From Thermogemmatispora tikiterensis (GTDB taxonomy: Bacteria > Chloroflexota > Ktedonobacteria > Ktedonobacterales > Ktedonobacteraceae), in assembly GCF_003268475.1 (NCBI RefSeq), contig NZ_MCIF01000002.1:5400100-5464099 (forward strand): a stretch of 64,000 nt of DNA, read 5' to 3'. Positions 1 through 7,070 of the stretch are shown here, in pieces (the first letter of the stretch is position 1; the number at the start of each line of letters is the position of its first letter). A program made the translations under genes and the position numbers. A model generated the notes under the pieces. That model was not told the DNA's origin. It saw only the letters and a program-made list of their open reading frames with translations, and did no database searches.

Positions 1-160
1 CGGCGACGAGCAGGTAAGCGCCGCCGAAAGGGGCCGTGCGCGCGTAAAGGTCAAAGGTAGCCAGGCCGTTGCGACCGGTGCGCCAGCTCACGTAGGCTGC
101 GTCTGGATGGTACATGTCGGTCATTAATCCCGGGTGCACACTGGGGGCGCGGCGATGCAT
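1..160 (-). CDS. pncB: Nicotinate phosphoribosyltransferase, N-terminal fragment (runs off the window)
   Basis: The first 53 codons are present, from an ATG at 160 reading leftwards; the rest lies outside the window. The enzyme joins nicotinate to PRPP to give nicotinate mononucleotide in NAD salvage, in the cytoplasm. The visible peptide has the family's start signature: LMTDMY at residues 12-17 (usual form LLTDLY) and the stretch around residues 36-50 with FDLYARTAPFGGAYLL, which matches the conserved FDLxxRxxPFGGxY segment. A GAGGAGGG ribosome-binding site lies about 7 bases upstream of the ATG, fixing the start. It is divergent from the cox leader. The family call rests on about 50 residues only, so the exact subfamily is open. 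Confidence 0.72.
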   Translation of the reverse strand, partial: MHRRAPSVHPGLMTDMYHPDAAYVSWRTGRNGLATFDLYARTAPFGGAYLLVA

Positions 161-181
161 CGGAAGCCCTCCTCAGTTAGT

Positions 182-220
182 GTACTTTATACCCTATTAA
201 AAATCAGGGATATTGTACCA
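182..220 (-). promoter_or_regulatory. Promoter of pncB with an imperfect inverted repeat
   Basis: On the minus strand an extended -10, TGG then TACAAT, lies at 220-212, about 50 bases upstream of the pncB start. It is embedded in an imperfect dyad: GTACTTTATACCC at 182-194 faces GGGATATTGTAC at 207-218 (GTAC and CCC/GGG ends match, the middle is one base out of register). The dyad could be a repressor site, but no known NAD-salvage operator is recognised in it. Confidence 0.4.
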
Positions 221-270
221 CAAGCGAGCGGGGGAGGGGCAAGGAATCGGCTTTGCGGGCCTGGTGTCGA

Positions 271-300
271 TTGACACTCAGCCCTTTCGTGTGCTACTCT
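271..300 (+). promoter_or_regulatory. Predicted sigma-A promoter upstream of the cox leader
   Basis: TTGACA at 271-276 is separated by 18 bases from TACTCT at 295-300, which has an extended TGC at 292-294. Transcription from here would begin near 307 and give an untranslated leader of about 530 bases before coxS. A second candidate -10 lies at 771-776. Confidence 0.45.
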
Positions 301-456
301 CTATCTGTTAGCTGACGCGAGTTCTTGCCGGTCTGGCACGCTTACCTGAAGCGTGCCGCCTCCGCAGAGAGCTGCCGCGGCTCTCTCGCGCTGTTGCGGT
401 GGCCAGCCTTAGCGGGCGCAGGGGTAGCCTGGGAGGAGGGAGGCCGGTGAGCGACT

Positions 457-479
457 CGGCGTGACCCGGCGTGACCCGG
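457..479 (+). repeat. Tandem 10-bp repeat in cox leader
   Basis: CGGCGTGACC occurs at 457-466 and again at 467-476, followed by CGG. Role unknown. Confidence 0.7.
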
Positions 480-552
480 TGCGCATGGTGCTCAAAAGGT
501 CGTTCTCTCTGGGCGTGTGTATGGAGCGAGAAAGGAAGGAGAAGCCACAGCG

Positions 553-597
553 ATGAAGAGGCAGGGGGGCAGCGATCTGGCGAGCCTGCCCTGTTGA
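553..597 (+). CDS. Possible 14-residue leader peptide
   Basis: ATG at 553 opens a 14-codon frame ending TGA at 597 (peptide MKRQGGSDLASLPC). An AGGAAGGAG site lies about 11 bases upstream, better than chance for this region. It sits in the long leader of the cox genes. There is no run of one amino acid that would suggest classical attenuation. It may be a chance frame. Confidence 0.2.
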   Translation: MKRQGGSDLASLPC

Positions 598-770
598 TCC
601 TTTCCCCGTCTACGAAGCATCCAGAGCAAGTTGTCTGCGAGTAGGGGCATCTAAGCGCCTGCGGCCCTGGGCCGATGGCCAGCGCGCTCAGGCCATCCGC
701 TTCCCTGGCTGCAGCCCAATGTAGACGAGCTGTTCCCTTATGGTCCTATGCCGTTCGTTCCAGGCCCCTG

Positions 771-776
771 TATACT
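771..776 (+). promoter_or_regulatory. Candidate -10 of the coxS-proximal promoter
   Basis: TATACT at 771-776 matches the -10 seen at many genes in this window and lies about 60 bases before coxS. No good -35 is visible and TG is directly adjacent rather than one base away. Confidence 0.35.
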
Positions 777-838
777 GAACTGAGGGCAGAAATTCACTCA
801 CGGGCCTGATCAAACCGACCACATGGAGGGTATCACCA

Positions 839-1345
839 ATGACGACGAAGCGCGAAATCACGGTGACTGTGAATGGTCAGCAATACCGTTCAGAGGTCGA
901 ACCGCGCATGTTGCTGGTGCATTATTTACGCGATGTGCTGGATCTGACAGGTACGCACATCGGCTGCGACACCTCGCAGTGTGGGGCCTGCACCGTGCTG
1001 CTCAATGGCGAGGCGGTCAAGTCCTGCACCGTGCTGGCCGTGCAGGCGGACGGCTGTGAGGTGACGACCATCGAGGGCCTGGCTCCAGAGGGACAGCTTC
1101 ATCCGCTGCAGGAAGGCTTTTGGGAGAAGCATGGGCTGCAGTGTGGCTTTTGTACGCCAGGTATGATCATGGCGGCCTACCAGTTGCTCAAGACCAACCC
1201 CAACCCGAGCGAGGATGAGATCCGCAAAGGGCTGGAGGGCAATATTTGCCGCTGCACGGGCTACCAGAATATTGTGCGGGCTGTCCAATATGCGGCTGAA
1301 AAGCTGCAGGCGGGCGCCTCGCAACCTGTGGGTGCCAGCGAGTAG
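839..1345 (+). CDS. coxS: Molybdenum hydroxylase small subunit, two [2Fe-2S] clusters (CoxS-like)
   Basis: This 168-residue protein is the iron-sulfur subunit of a CO-dehydrogenase/xanthine-dehydrogenase family enzyme; it passes electrons from the molybdenum centre to FAD. The plant-ferredoxin cluster is held by C43, C48, C51 and C63 (GCDTSQCGAC then C), and the second, helical cluster by C102, C105, C137 and C139 (CGFCTPG and CRCTGY). Length is normal for CoxS. GGAGG sits just before the ATG at 839. It is first in an S-L-M gene order, separated from coxL by 339 bases. Family assignment is firm; the substrate is set by the large subunit. Confidence 0.95.
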   Translation: MTTKREITVTVNGQQYRSEVEPRMLLVHYLRDVLDLTGTHIGCDTSQCGACTVLLNGEAVKSCTVLAVQADGCEVTTIEGLAPEGQLHPLQEGFWEKHGLQCGFCTPGMIMAAYQLLKTNPNPSEDEIRKGLEGNICRCTGYQNIVRAVQYAAEKLQAGASQPVGASE

Positions 1346-1684
1346 CGTCAGGCCCTCCCTCTCTGGCCTGTCTCCTGTTGCGCTGAGCCGGCATCAGGCC
1401 GGCCCGGCCTCCAACCCCGTTGACCCGGCAATGCCAGCCGCGCCGGTCCGCGCCGGCGAGGCCCGGCTGCGCCCAGCTGTCGTTACTGGCGTTCGTATAG
1501 TCATCCAGCAGGAAGAGTGCTTACCTGGTTCAGACAGCGCTGTCTGCAGGCCGTCCGCCTTTCCGTTCCGTTCCATTCGAGGCCGGACGGGGGGAGGCGG
1601 GCTGCTGTGTTGGCTGGCTTGAACTGGCCAGGTCTCCTCTAGACGTCTCTGTTGCCTGTTACGAGGAGAAAGGAACGGTTGCTT
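1346..1684 (+). other. Unusually long spacer between coxS and coxL
   Basis: These 339 bases hold no supported gene. A GCCGGC-ATCAG-GCCGGC palindromic pair lies at 1387-1403 and a weak TATAGT -10-like element at about 1495-1500. GAGGAGAAAGG at 1663-1673 is the ribosome-binding site of coxL. Whether a second promoter lies here cannot be told. Confidence 0.5.
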
Positions 1685-4039
1685 ATGGGTATTGCTGCAC
1701 TGGTTGGTACGCCGATTAAGCGGCGCGAAGATCCCCGTCTGATCACTGGTCAGGCGACCTATGTCGACGATCTCAAGCTCCCCGGCATGCTCTATATGGC
1801 CGTCTTGCGCAGTCCCTACGGCCACGCCCGTATTCGCAGCATCAATACGGAGGCGGCCAAACAGGCGCCGGGCGTGGTAGCGGTCTATACGGCTCAGGAC
1901 CTCAAGGGGGTAGTTGGTAATATCCCGGTGGCGGCCCCGTTGCCTCCGCACATCACGAATGGCATGGGCCGGCGCGGGCCGCTGGCTGAGGGGAAGGTCC
2001 GCTTCTACGGCGACCCGGTGGCGGTGGTGATCGCCGAGAGCCGCTACGGGGCGCGTGATGCCCTCGATCTAATCGAGGTCGACTACGAGCCGCTGCCGGC
2101 GGTGGTTGATCCTGAGAAGGCGGCTCAGCCCGATGCGCCCTTGCTCTATGAGGAGTTCGGGACCAACGTGGCCGCTTCGGTGCGCCCTCCAACCGATGAG
2201 ATCGACCGCGTCTTTGCTGAGACGCAGGCCAACGGGGGCATTGTGGTCAGGCAGCGCATGGTCAATCAGCGCCTGGCCCCTTCGCCGATGGAGACGCGCG
2301 GCGTGGTGGCGGAGTTCCGCAAGGCGGATCGCACGCTGACCATCTGGAGCTCTTCGCAGATTCCTCATCTGTTGCGTAACTACCTGGCCGAGCAGCTCGG
2401 TCTGCCGCAGCATCAGGTACGGGTGATTGTGCCCGAGGTCGGTGGTGGCTTCGGCTGCAAGCTCAATATTTACCCCGAAGAGGCCCTGGCGGCCTTTGCG
2501 GCCATGAAGACGGGCCACCCGGTCAAGTGGATCGAGGACCGCAGCGAGAACCTGGCGGTGACCATCCACGGACGCGATCAGATCAATTATGTGGAGGTGG
2601 CGGCGACGCGCGATGGAAAGATCACCGGCCTCAAGGTCCATGTGGTCTCGGATCTGGGCGCCTACCTGCAGTTCTTTACGGATGTGATCGCGATTGCCTT
2701 TACGCTGCCGATGATCTGTGGCTGCTACGATATCCCGGTGGCCTATGGCAGTTGCGATATTGTCTTTACCAATAAGGCCCCGACCGATGCCTATCGCGGG
2801 GCGGGCCGGCCCGAGGCTGCTTATATCGCGGAGCGGGCCGTTGATCTGGTGGCTCATGCCCTGGGCAAAGATCCTGCCGAGGTGCGCATGATCAATTTTG
2901 TGAAGCCGGAGCAGTTCCCGCATAAGATGGCCACCGGTACGGTCTACGATAGCGGCAACTATCAGCTGGCCCTCGAGAAGGCCATGCAGTTGATCGGCTA
3001 TCAGCAGCTGCGCGCCGAGCAGGCTCAGAAGCGAGCCCAGGGGAAGCTGATGGGGATCGGCATCTCTTCCTATGTGGAGATTTGCGGCATCGGCCCCAAG
3101 GGACTGACGCCGTTCGGCCTCTATGAGAGCGCGCGGGTACGCGTCGATCAGAGCGGCGATGTCTTGATCTATACGGGGGCTTCGCCGCATGGACAGGGCG
3201 AGGAGACGACCTTTGCGCAGATCGCCGCCGATGAGTTTGGCATTCCGATCGAGCGCGTGCTGGTGCTCCACGGCGATACCGATTCGACGCCCGAGGGACG
3301 CGGCACCTACGGCAGCCGTACGACGGCGGTGGGCGGTACGGCGGTCTATAATGCGGTGCAGAAGCTGAAGGAGAAGATGAAGCAGATCGCCGCCCATATG
3401 CTGGAGGCCAGCCCGGCAGATGTGACGCTGGAGGATGGCAAGTTCTCGGTGGCTGGGGCGCCGCAGAAGGCGGTAACCTTCGCCGAGGTGGCGGCGGCGG
3501 CCAATTTCTCGAATACGCTGCCGCCGGGGATTGAGCCGGGACTGGAGACGACGGTCTTCTTTGAGCCGGAGGCCTGTACCTTCCCGTTCGGGACGCATAT
3601 CTGCGTCGTGGAGATCGATAAGGATACGGGCGAGGTGCATCTGAGGCGCTATGTGGCCGTCGATGATTGCGGGCGCCAGCTGAATCCGCTCCTGGTGGCG
3701 GGCCAGATCCACGGTGGCATTGTCCAGGGGGTCGGGCAGGCTCTCTTTGAGGGCGTGGTCTACGATGAGAATGGCCAGTTGCTGACGTCGACGTTCATGG
3801 ACTATGCGATGCCGCTGGCTTCGGAGCTGCCTCCTTTTGAGCTGGATCATACGGTGACGCCAACGCCGTATAATCCGCTCGGGGTCAAGGGCGTGGGCGA
3901 GGCCGGGACGATCGCCGCTACGCCAGCGGTGGCCGGAGCGGTGGCCGATGCGCTTGGTCTACCGCATGTCGATATCCCGTTTACGCCCGAACGCATCTGG
4001 CGGATTATCCAGCAGCAGCAGGCCCAGCCGCAGGCGTGA
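1685..4039 (+). CDS. coxL: Molybdenum hydroxylase large subunit, form II CO-dehydrogenase type (CoxL-like)
   Basis: Catalytic subunit of 784 residues that would bind Mo-molybdopterin cytosine dinucleotide. The start at 1685 is chosen because GAGGAGAAAGG lies about 11 bases upstream; a TTG at 1652 precedes that site. Features: the N-terminal GTPIKRREDPRLITG motif, the cofactor-binding GGGFGCK segment near residue 255, the active-site loop AYRGAGR at 369-375, and GVGE with the conserved glutamate at 739. AYRGAGR is the form II signature; true form I CO dehydrogenase carries AYxCSFR with the copper-bound cysteine, which is absent here. So CO oxidation is possible but unproven; related enzymes act on purines, aldehydes or aromatics. 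Confidence 0.93.
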   Translation: MGIAALVGTPIKRREDPRLITGQATYVDDLKLPGMLYMAVLRSPYGHARIRSINTEAAKQAPGVVAVYTAQDLKGVVGNIPVAAPLPPHITNGMGRRGPLAEGKVRFYGDPVAVVIAESRYGARDALDLIEVDYEPLPAVVDPEKAAQPDAPLLYEEFGTNVAASVRPPTDEIDRVFAETQANGGIVVRQRMVNQRLAPSPMETRGVVAEFRKADRTLTIWSSSQIPHLLRNYLAEQLGLPQHQVRVIVPEVGGGFGCKLNIYPEEALAAFAAMKTGHPVKWIEDRSENLAVTIHGRDQINYVEVAATRDGKITGLKVHVVSDLGAYLQFFTDVIAIAFTLPMICGCYDIPVAYGSCDIVFTNKAPTDAYRGAGRPEAAYIAERAVDLVAHALGKDPAEVRMINFVKPEQFPHKMATGTVYDSGNYQLALEKAMQLIGYQQLRAEQAQKRAQGKLMGIGISSYVEICGIGPKGLTPFGLYESARVRVDQSGDVLIYTGASPHGQGEETTFAQIAADEFGIPIERVLVLHGDTDSTPEGRGTYGSRTTAVGGTAVYNAVQKLKEKMKQIAAHMLEASPADVTLEDGKFSVAGAPQKAVTFAEVAAAANFSNTLPPGIEPGLETTVFFEPEACTFPFGTHICVVEIDKDTGEVHLRRYVAVDDCGRQLNPLLVAGQIHGGIVQGVGQALFEGVVYDENGQLLTSTFMDYAMPLASELPPFELDHTVTPTPYNPLGVKGVGEAGTIAATPAVAGAVADALGLPHVDIPFTPERIWRIIQQQQAQPQA

Positions 4040-4207
4040 AGTTGCCTGTGAGCTGTTGCCCTGACGAACGTCGCTGATGAAGGCCAGGGCCAGGGATGAG
4101 AAGGCGGTCCGGCAGGTGAGCAGGCCGTCAATCGGCTCTCTCTGGCTGGTCCACACTCCCTCGCCCTGGCTGACTGACTGACGTACGATGCGAGGAGGAG
4201 ATGTCTG

Positions 4208-5077
4208 ATGATTCCTGCCACGTTTGAGTATCATCCTGCGTCCTCGGTGGATGAGGCCATTGCCCTGCTCTCGCAGTACGGTGATGATGCCAAGTTGCTG
4301 GCCGGCGGCCATAGTCTGATCCCAACGATGAAGCTGCGTCTGGCTCAGCCAGCTCACCTGATCGATATTGGCCGCATTCCTGGCCTTTCTTATATTCGAG
4401 AAGAGGGGAATGTGGTAGCGGTGGGTGCCTTGACGACCTATGCGACGATTGAGCGCTCGGAGGTCTTGCGTCGCTACTTTGCCGTCTTGCCCGAGTGCGC
4501 TTCGGTGATCGGTGATCCGCAGGTGCGCAATCGGGGGACGATCGGCGGCAGTATTTCGCATGCTGATCCGTCGGCAGACATGCCGGGGGCGGTGCGGGCC
4601 TTGAAGGCGGAGATTCGTGTGCGCGGCCCCAATGGGGAGCGAACGGTCGCGGCGGATGATTTCTTCCTGGGGACCTTCACGACGGCCCTGGAGCCGGGCG
4701 AGATGGTGACGGAGATTCGTTTTCCACTGCCGCCGGCGCGCACGGGCAGCGCCTATACCAAGCTGGCTAATAAGGCGTCGCACTACGCGGTGGCGGGCTG
4801 CGCGGCGGTGGTGACCTTGGGGGCCGATGGCGCTTGCACGGCGGCCAGCGTGGTGATTACTGGGGCGGGGACGATGCCGACGCGGGCCTCGGCGGTGGAG
4901 GCGGCCCTGATGGGCAAGCAGCTGGATGAGGCGACGGTGGCCGAGGCGGCCAGCCATGCTGCTGAGGGCCTGGAGCTGATGGAGGATATTCATGGCTCGA
5001 AGCAGTATCGGGCGCAGATGGCCGCGGTGATGGCGCGCCGTGCCATTTTGAAGGCTGCCGAGCGCGCGCGCGGCTGA
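4208..5077 (+). CDS. coxM: Molybdenum hydroxylase medium subunit, FAD-binding (CoxM-like)
   Basis: This 289-residue flavoprotein subunit takes electrons from CoxS and delivers them to the quinone pool. The FAD-binding motifs AGGHS (32-36) and TIGGSISHADPS (about 111-122) are intact, followed by the C-terminal CO_deh_flav_C fold. AGGAGGAG at about 4193-4200 precedes the ATG at 4208; an ATG at 4201 in another frame stops after eight codons. It closes the S-L-M set 168 bases after coxL and is followed by a terminator at 5148-5199. Confidence 0.94.
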   Translation: MIPATFEYHPASSVDEAIALLSQYGDDAKLLAGGHSLIPTMKLRLAQPAHLIDIGRIPGLSYIREEGNVVAVGALTTYATIERSEVLRRYFAVLPECASVIGDPQVRNRGTIGGSISHADPSADMPGAVRALKAEIRVRGPNGERTVAADDFFLGTFTTALEPGEMVTEIRFPLPPARTGSAYTKLANKASHYAVAGCAAVVTLGADGACTAASVVITGAGTMPTRASAVEAALMGKQLDEATVAEAASHAAEGLELMEDIHGSKQYRAQMAAVMARRAILKAAERARG

Positions 5078-5147
5078 GGATCGACCTCTAAGCGGCGACT
5101 CCTCGTCCCCCCCGCCACTGGTCCACGGCTGGCAGGGCGCGGGACTT

Positions 5148-5199
5148 GAGGACCCTGGGCGGGCCAGCCCGAGAAGGCTCCGCTCAGGGTCCTCTTATT
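5148..5199 (+). terminator. Terminator after coxM, facing the TPR gene
   Basis: GAGGACCCTG at 5148-5157 pairs perfectly with CAGGGTCCTC at 5185-5194 across a 27-base loop and is followed by TTATT. It lies between the convergent ends of coxM and the minus-strand gene ending at 5218, so it may serve coxM mainly. Confidence 0.6.
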
Positions 5200-5217
5200 G
5201 TAAGGGCTTGATCTCTG

Positions 5218-6477
5218 TCAGAGACCTTCGTCAGCTTGGCCCTCCAGCAAAGAGGAGCCAGTTATCTGCCTTTGGCAAAATTTTTCTGATCCCTTTCCAA
5301 ACCCCTGCAATACAGACGACAGCCCTTCAATTAGTCGCTGCTTGGCCTGTAGATGCGTCTGGGCCTCGGTTAGGGCCGACAAAGAGCACCCTTCGCGGTA
5401 GTGAGCGAAGGCTTGAGCGACTTGGCCCTGGGTGATGAAAAGGTCGCCTAATAGAATTTCACTGTGAGCCAACAACAGGCGATAGTCCTCTTGCCTGGCA
5501 AGTGCTTGGGCCTGAAGACAACAGTGGTTGGCCGCTGCATATTGGCCGGAGTGCTGCAGCACTCTGGCCATCTCCAAGAAACTGTTTCCCTGGAGATAGC
5601 GATTCTGGAGGCGTTGAGCGCCTTCACAGACGTTGCGGAGACGGCTTATTGCTTCTGGCCAGCTTTTTTTACAGGCAGCAAGACGGCCTAAGCCATACTC
5701 GCTGAGTAGGGCAATTTCTTCATCGCCCTTGCAATCCCTTGCCAGCATGTTCACCTGCTGGAATAGCTCTGCTGCTCGTTTAAGCTGAGTCTTAGCCAGA
5801 GCGATCAGCCCCTGATAATAGAAGAGGGTGGCGATTCCTGGTTGGTAAGCAGCTTGCTGGTAGTACGTAAGGGCTGCTTGAAAATGTTTTTCGGCATGGG
5901 CAAGTTCTCGAAAGGAGAGCCAGACCAGACCAAGCGCAGCGTGACTCATCCCTATCGCGAGAGTGTTGCCCCGGCCCTGTTCTGCAAGCTGGAGATGAAG
6001 GCGTAAGCCGGCCAGGCAGTAAAGGAAAGCTTCTGAGAGGCGCCCTTGTAGACGCAGCGCCTGACCGATCTCGCTTGTCAGGAAGGCAGACCAGCTAGAA
6101 TCAGGGTCTCTTCTGTAGAAAGATAAGGCGCTCTGGTAGGCTTTCAATGCCAGTTGCGAGCGACCGAAGCGGCGGTAGATCAAGCCACACCATCCCTGTA
6201 GCCTTGCTGCCTCAGCCGGCAACTGGGCAGATACTGCTAGCTTCCAAGCTTCTTCGAAGATGCGCAATGCCTCTGCTAACTGGCCCTGTTGGAATGCCTG
6301 CCTGCCAAGCTTGGTCAGAGAATCGATGCGGCGGGACTGTGATGCATAGTCGCTCTCTTCTGCCAATGAAGCTGCACGGAACTGGGGACTAGTGTTGCTC
6401 ATGTGGGTCTGGTCTCTCAGGCCGACCAGATGGGGCGGCTGGTGATCTGGCGGCTGGCAAGGATTCGCTATAAGCAT
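5218..6477 (-). CDS. TPR-repeat protein, divergent partner of the BTAD regulator
   Basis: A 419-residue, mostly helical protein with repeated TPR-like units from about residue 55 to 390 (for example FQQGQLAEALRIFEEAW and FGRSQLALKAYQSAL) and no enzymatic or membrane segment. The ATG at 6477 is preceded by AAAGGAGAG; a second ATG at 6402 has no site. TPR scaffolds bind proteins, so a partner role with the divergently transcribed regulator at 7071 is plausible but inferred. Base composition is lower in GC than the cox genes. No family function can be named. Confidence 0.75.
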   Translation of the reverse strand: MLIANPCQPPDHQPPHLVGLRDQTHMSNTSPQFRAASLAEESDYASQSRRIDSLTKLGRQAFQQGQLAEALRIFEEAWKLAVSAQLPAEAARLQGWCGLIYRRFGRSQLALKAYQSALSFYRRDPDSSWSAFLTSEIGQALRLQGRLSEAFLYCLAGLRLHLQLAEQGRGNTLAIGMSHAALGLVWLSFRELAHAEKHFQAALTYYQQAAYQPGIATLFYYQGLIALAKTQLKRAAELFQQVNMLARDCKGDEEIALLSEYGLGRLAACKKSWPEAISRLRNVCEGAQRLQNRYLQGNSFLEMARVLQHSGQYAAANHCCLQAQALARQEDYRLLLAHSEILLGDLFITQGQVAQAFAHYREGCSLSALTEAQTHLQAKQRLIEGLSSVLQGFGKGSEKFCQRQITGSSLLEGQADEGL

Positions 6478-6577
6478 AGATCCGCTCTCCTTTCTGTATT
6501 CCTGCCTTCTGAAGCTGTCCTTCGGCCAAAGATAGCTCGGCTCCAGGGTCTCTTGCCTCGGTTCCTCCTGTAGTTTT

Positions 6578-6596
6578 AATTCCCTTTATAGGAATT
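6578..6596 (-). promoter_or_regulatory. Inverted repeat overlapping the TPR-gene -10
   Basis: AATTCC and GGAATT flank a 7-base centre that contains the minus-strand TATAAA. A protein bound here would block that promoter. The candidate binder is the neighbouring regulator, by inference only. Confidence 0.4.
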
Positions 6597-6952
6597 TTCT
6601 GATCAATGAAATTCTAGTATATGCTCAGTTCACTGGCACGCTAGGAGAATGGCTTTTGCTACCGTAGTTATCATGATATGCCTGTATTCAGGATGATCGG
6701 CGGAGCGAAGTTTATAGATTGTCTCGCATTGTTCATCCTAACCACGGATCAAGTAGCCCAGGATGACGGAGCTGAGAGCGCCAGAGGAAAAAGCCATCAC
6801 TGCCTAGAGCCTGGGCGTGTAAGCTTCTTGTGAGCTGCTGTCTGCTCTTTATACTCATCTCTAGCTTTTCTGGTAACATCTCGTGGCTAGCTGTGACTTT
6901 CTCTGGACTGTCTCTTGAGCCTGTGAGGCATCTGGCGCCGTAAGCGAATGGA

Positions 6953-6961
6953 TGGTATACT
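6953..6961 (+). promoter_or_regulatory. Extended -10 of the BTAD regulator gene
   Basis: TGG-TATACT; the -35 is poor, as is common for extended -10 promoters. Confidence 0.5.
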
Positions 6962-7070
6962 TTAGAAAAAGCATTTATATACTCTTGTATAAAAGGTTTC
7001 TCAGAAGAGGAACATCACACCTGGCTAGGTTCAGTTCTACTGTCAGGCTCCTAGAGGAGGCTCTCGCAGA

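Larger units (their letters stand above)
301..838 (+). other. Long structured leader upstream of coxS; no confident gene
   Basis: This 538-base stretch has no convincing long gene. It holds a perfect 9-bp stem (GGCACGCTT at 335-343 with AAGCGTGCC at 349-357, loop of 5), directly followed by a 7-bp stem (AGAGAGC 366-372 with GCTCTCT 380-386), a 10-bp tandem repeat at 457-479, and a hairpin with GATGGCC 674-680 and GGCCATC 691-697. None of the hairpins has a T-tract, so they are not ordinary terminators. I could not match it to a known riboswitch, including the molybdenum cofactor element. Confidence 0.45.
6478..7070. other. AT-rich divergent control region of the TPR and BTAD genes
   Basis: This region is notably AT-richer than the rest of the window. 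On the minus strand a -10 TATAAA (6590-6585) sits inside the inverted repeat AATTCC (6578-6583) / GGAATT (6591-6596). A palindrome TATCATGATA lies at 6669-6678. On the plus strand an extended -10, TGG-TATACT, lies at 6953-6961 and would start the BTAD transcript about 100 bases before its ATG. Confidence 0.5.

Noticed and set aside
335..357. Hairpin in the cox leader as an intrinsic terminator
   Set aside because: The stem is perfect but no T-tract follows, and a second stem comes directly after; an RNA structure is more likely.
301..838. Molybdenum cofactor or cobalamin riboswitch before coxS
   Set aside because: None of the conserved core sequences of these elements that I know can be found.
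2069..3850. Open frame of 593 codons on the minus strand within coxL
   Set aside because: It lies wholly opposite the conserved large subunit and encodes a His/Arg/Leu-rich sequence typical of an antisense shadow in GC-rich DNA.
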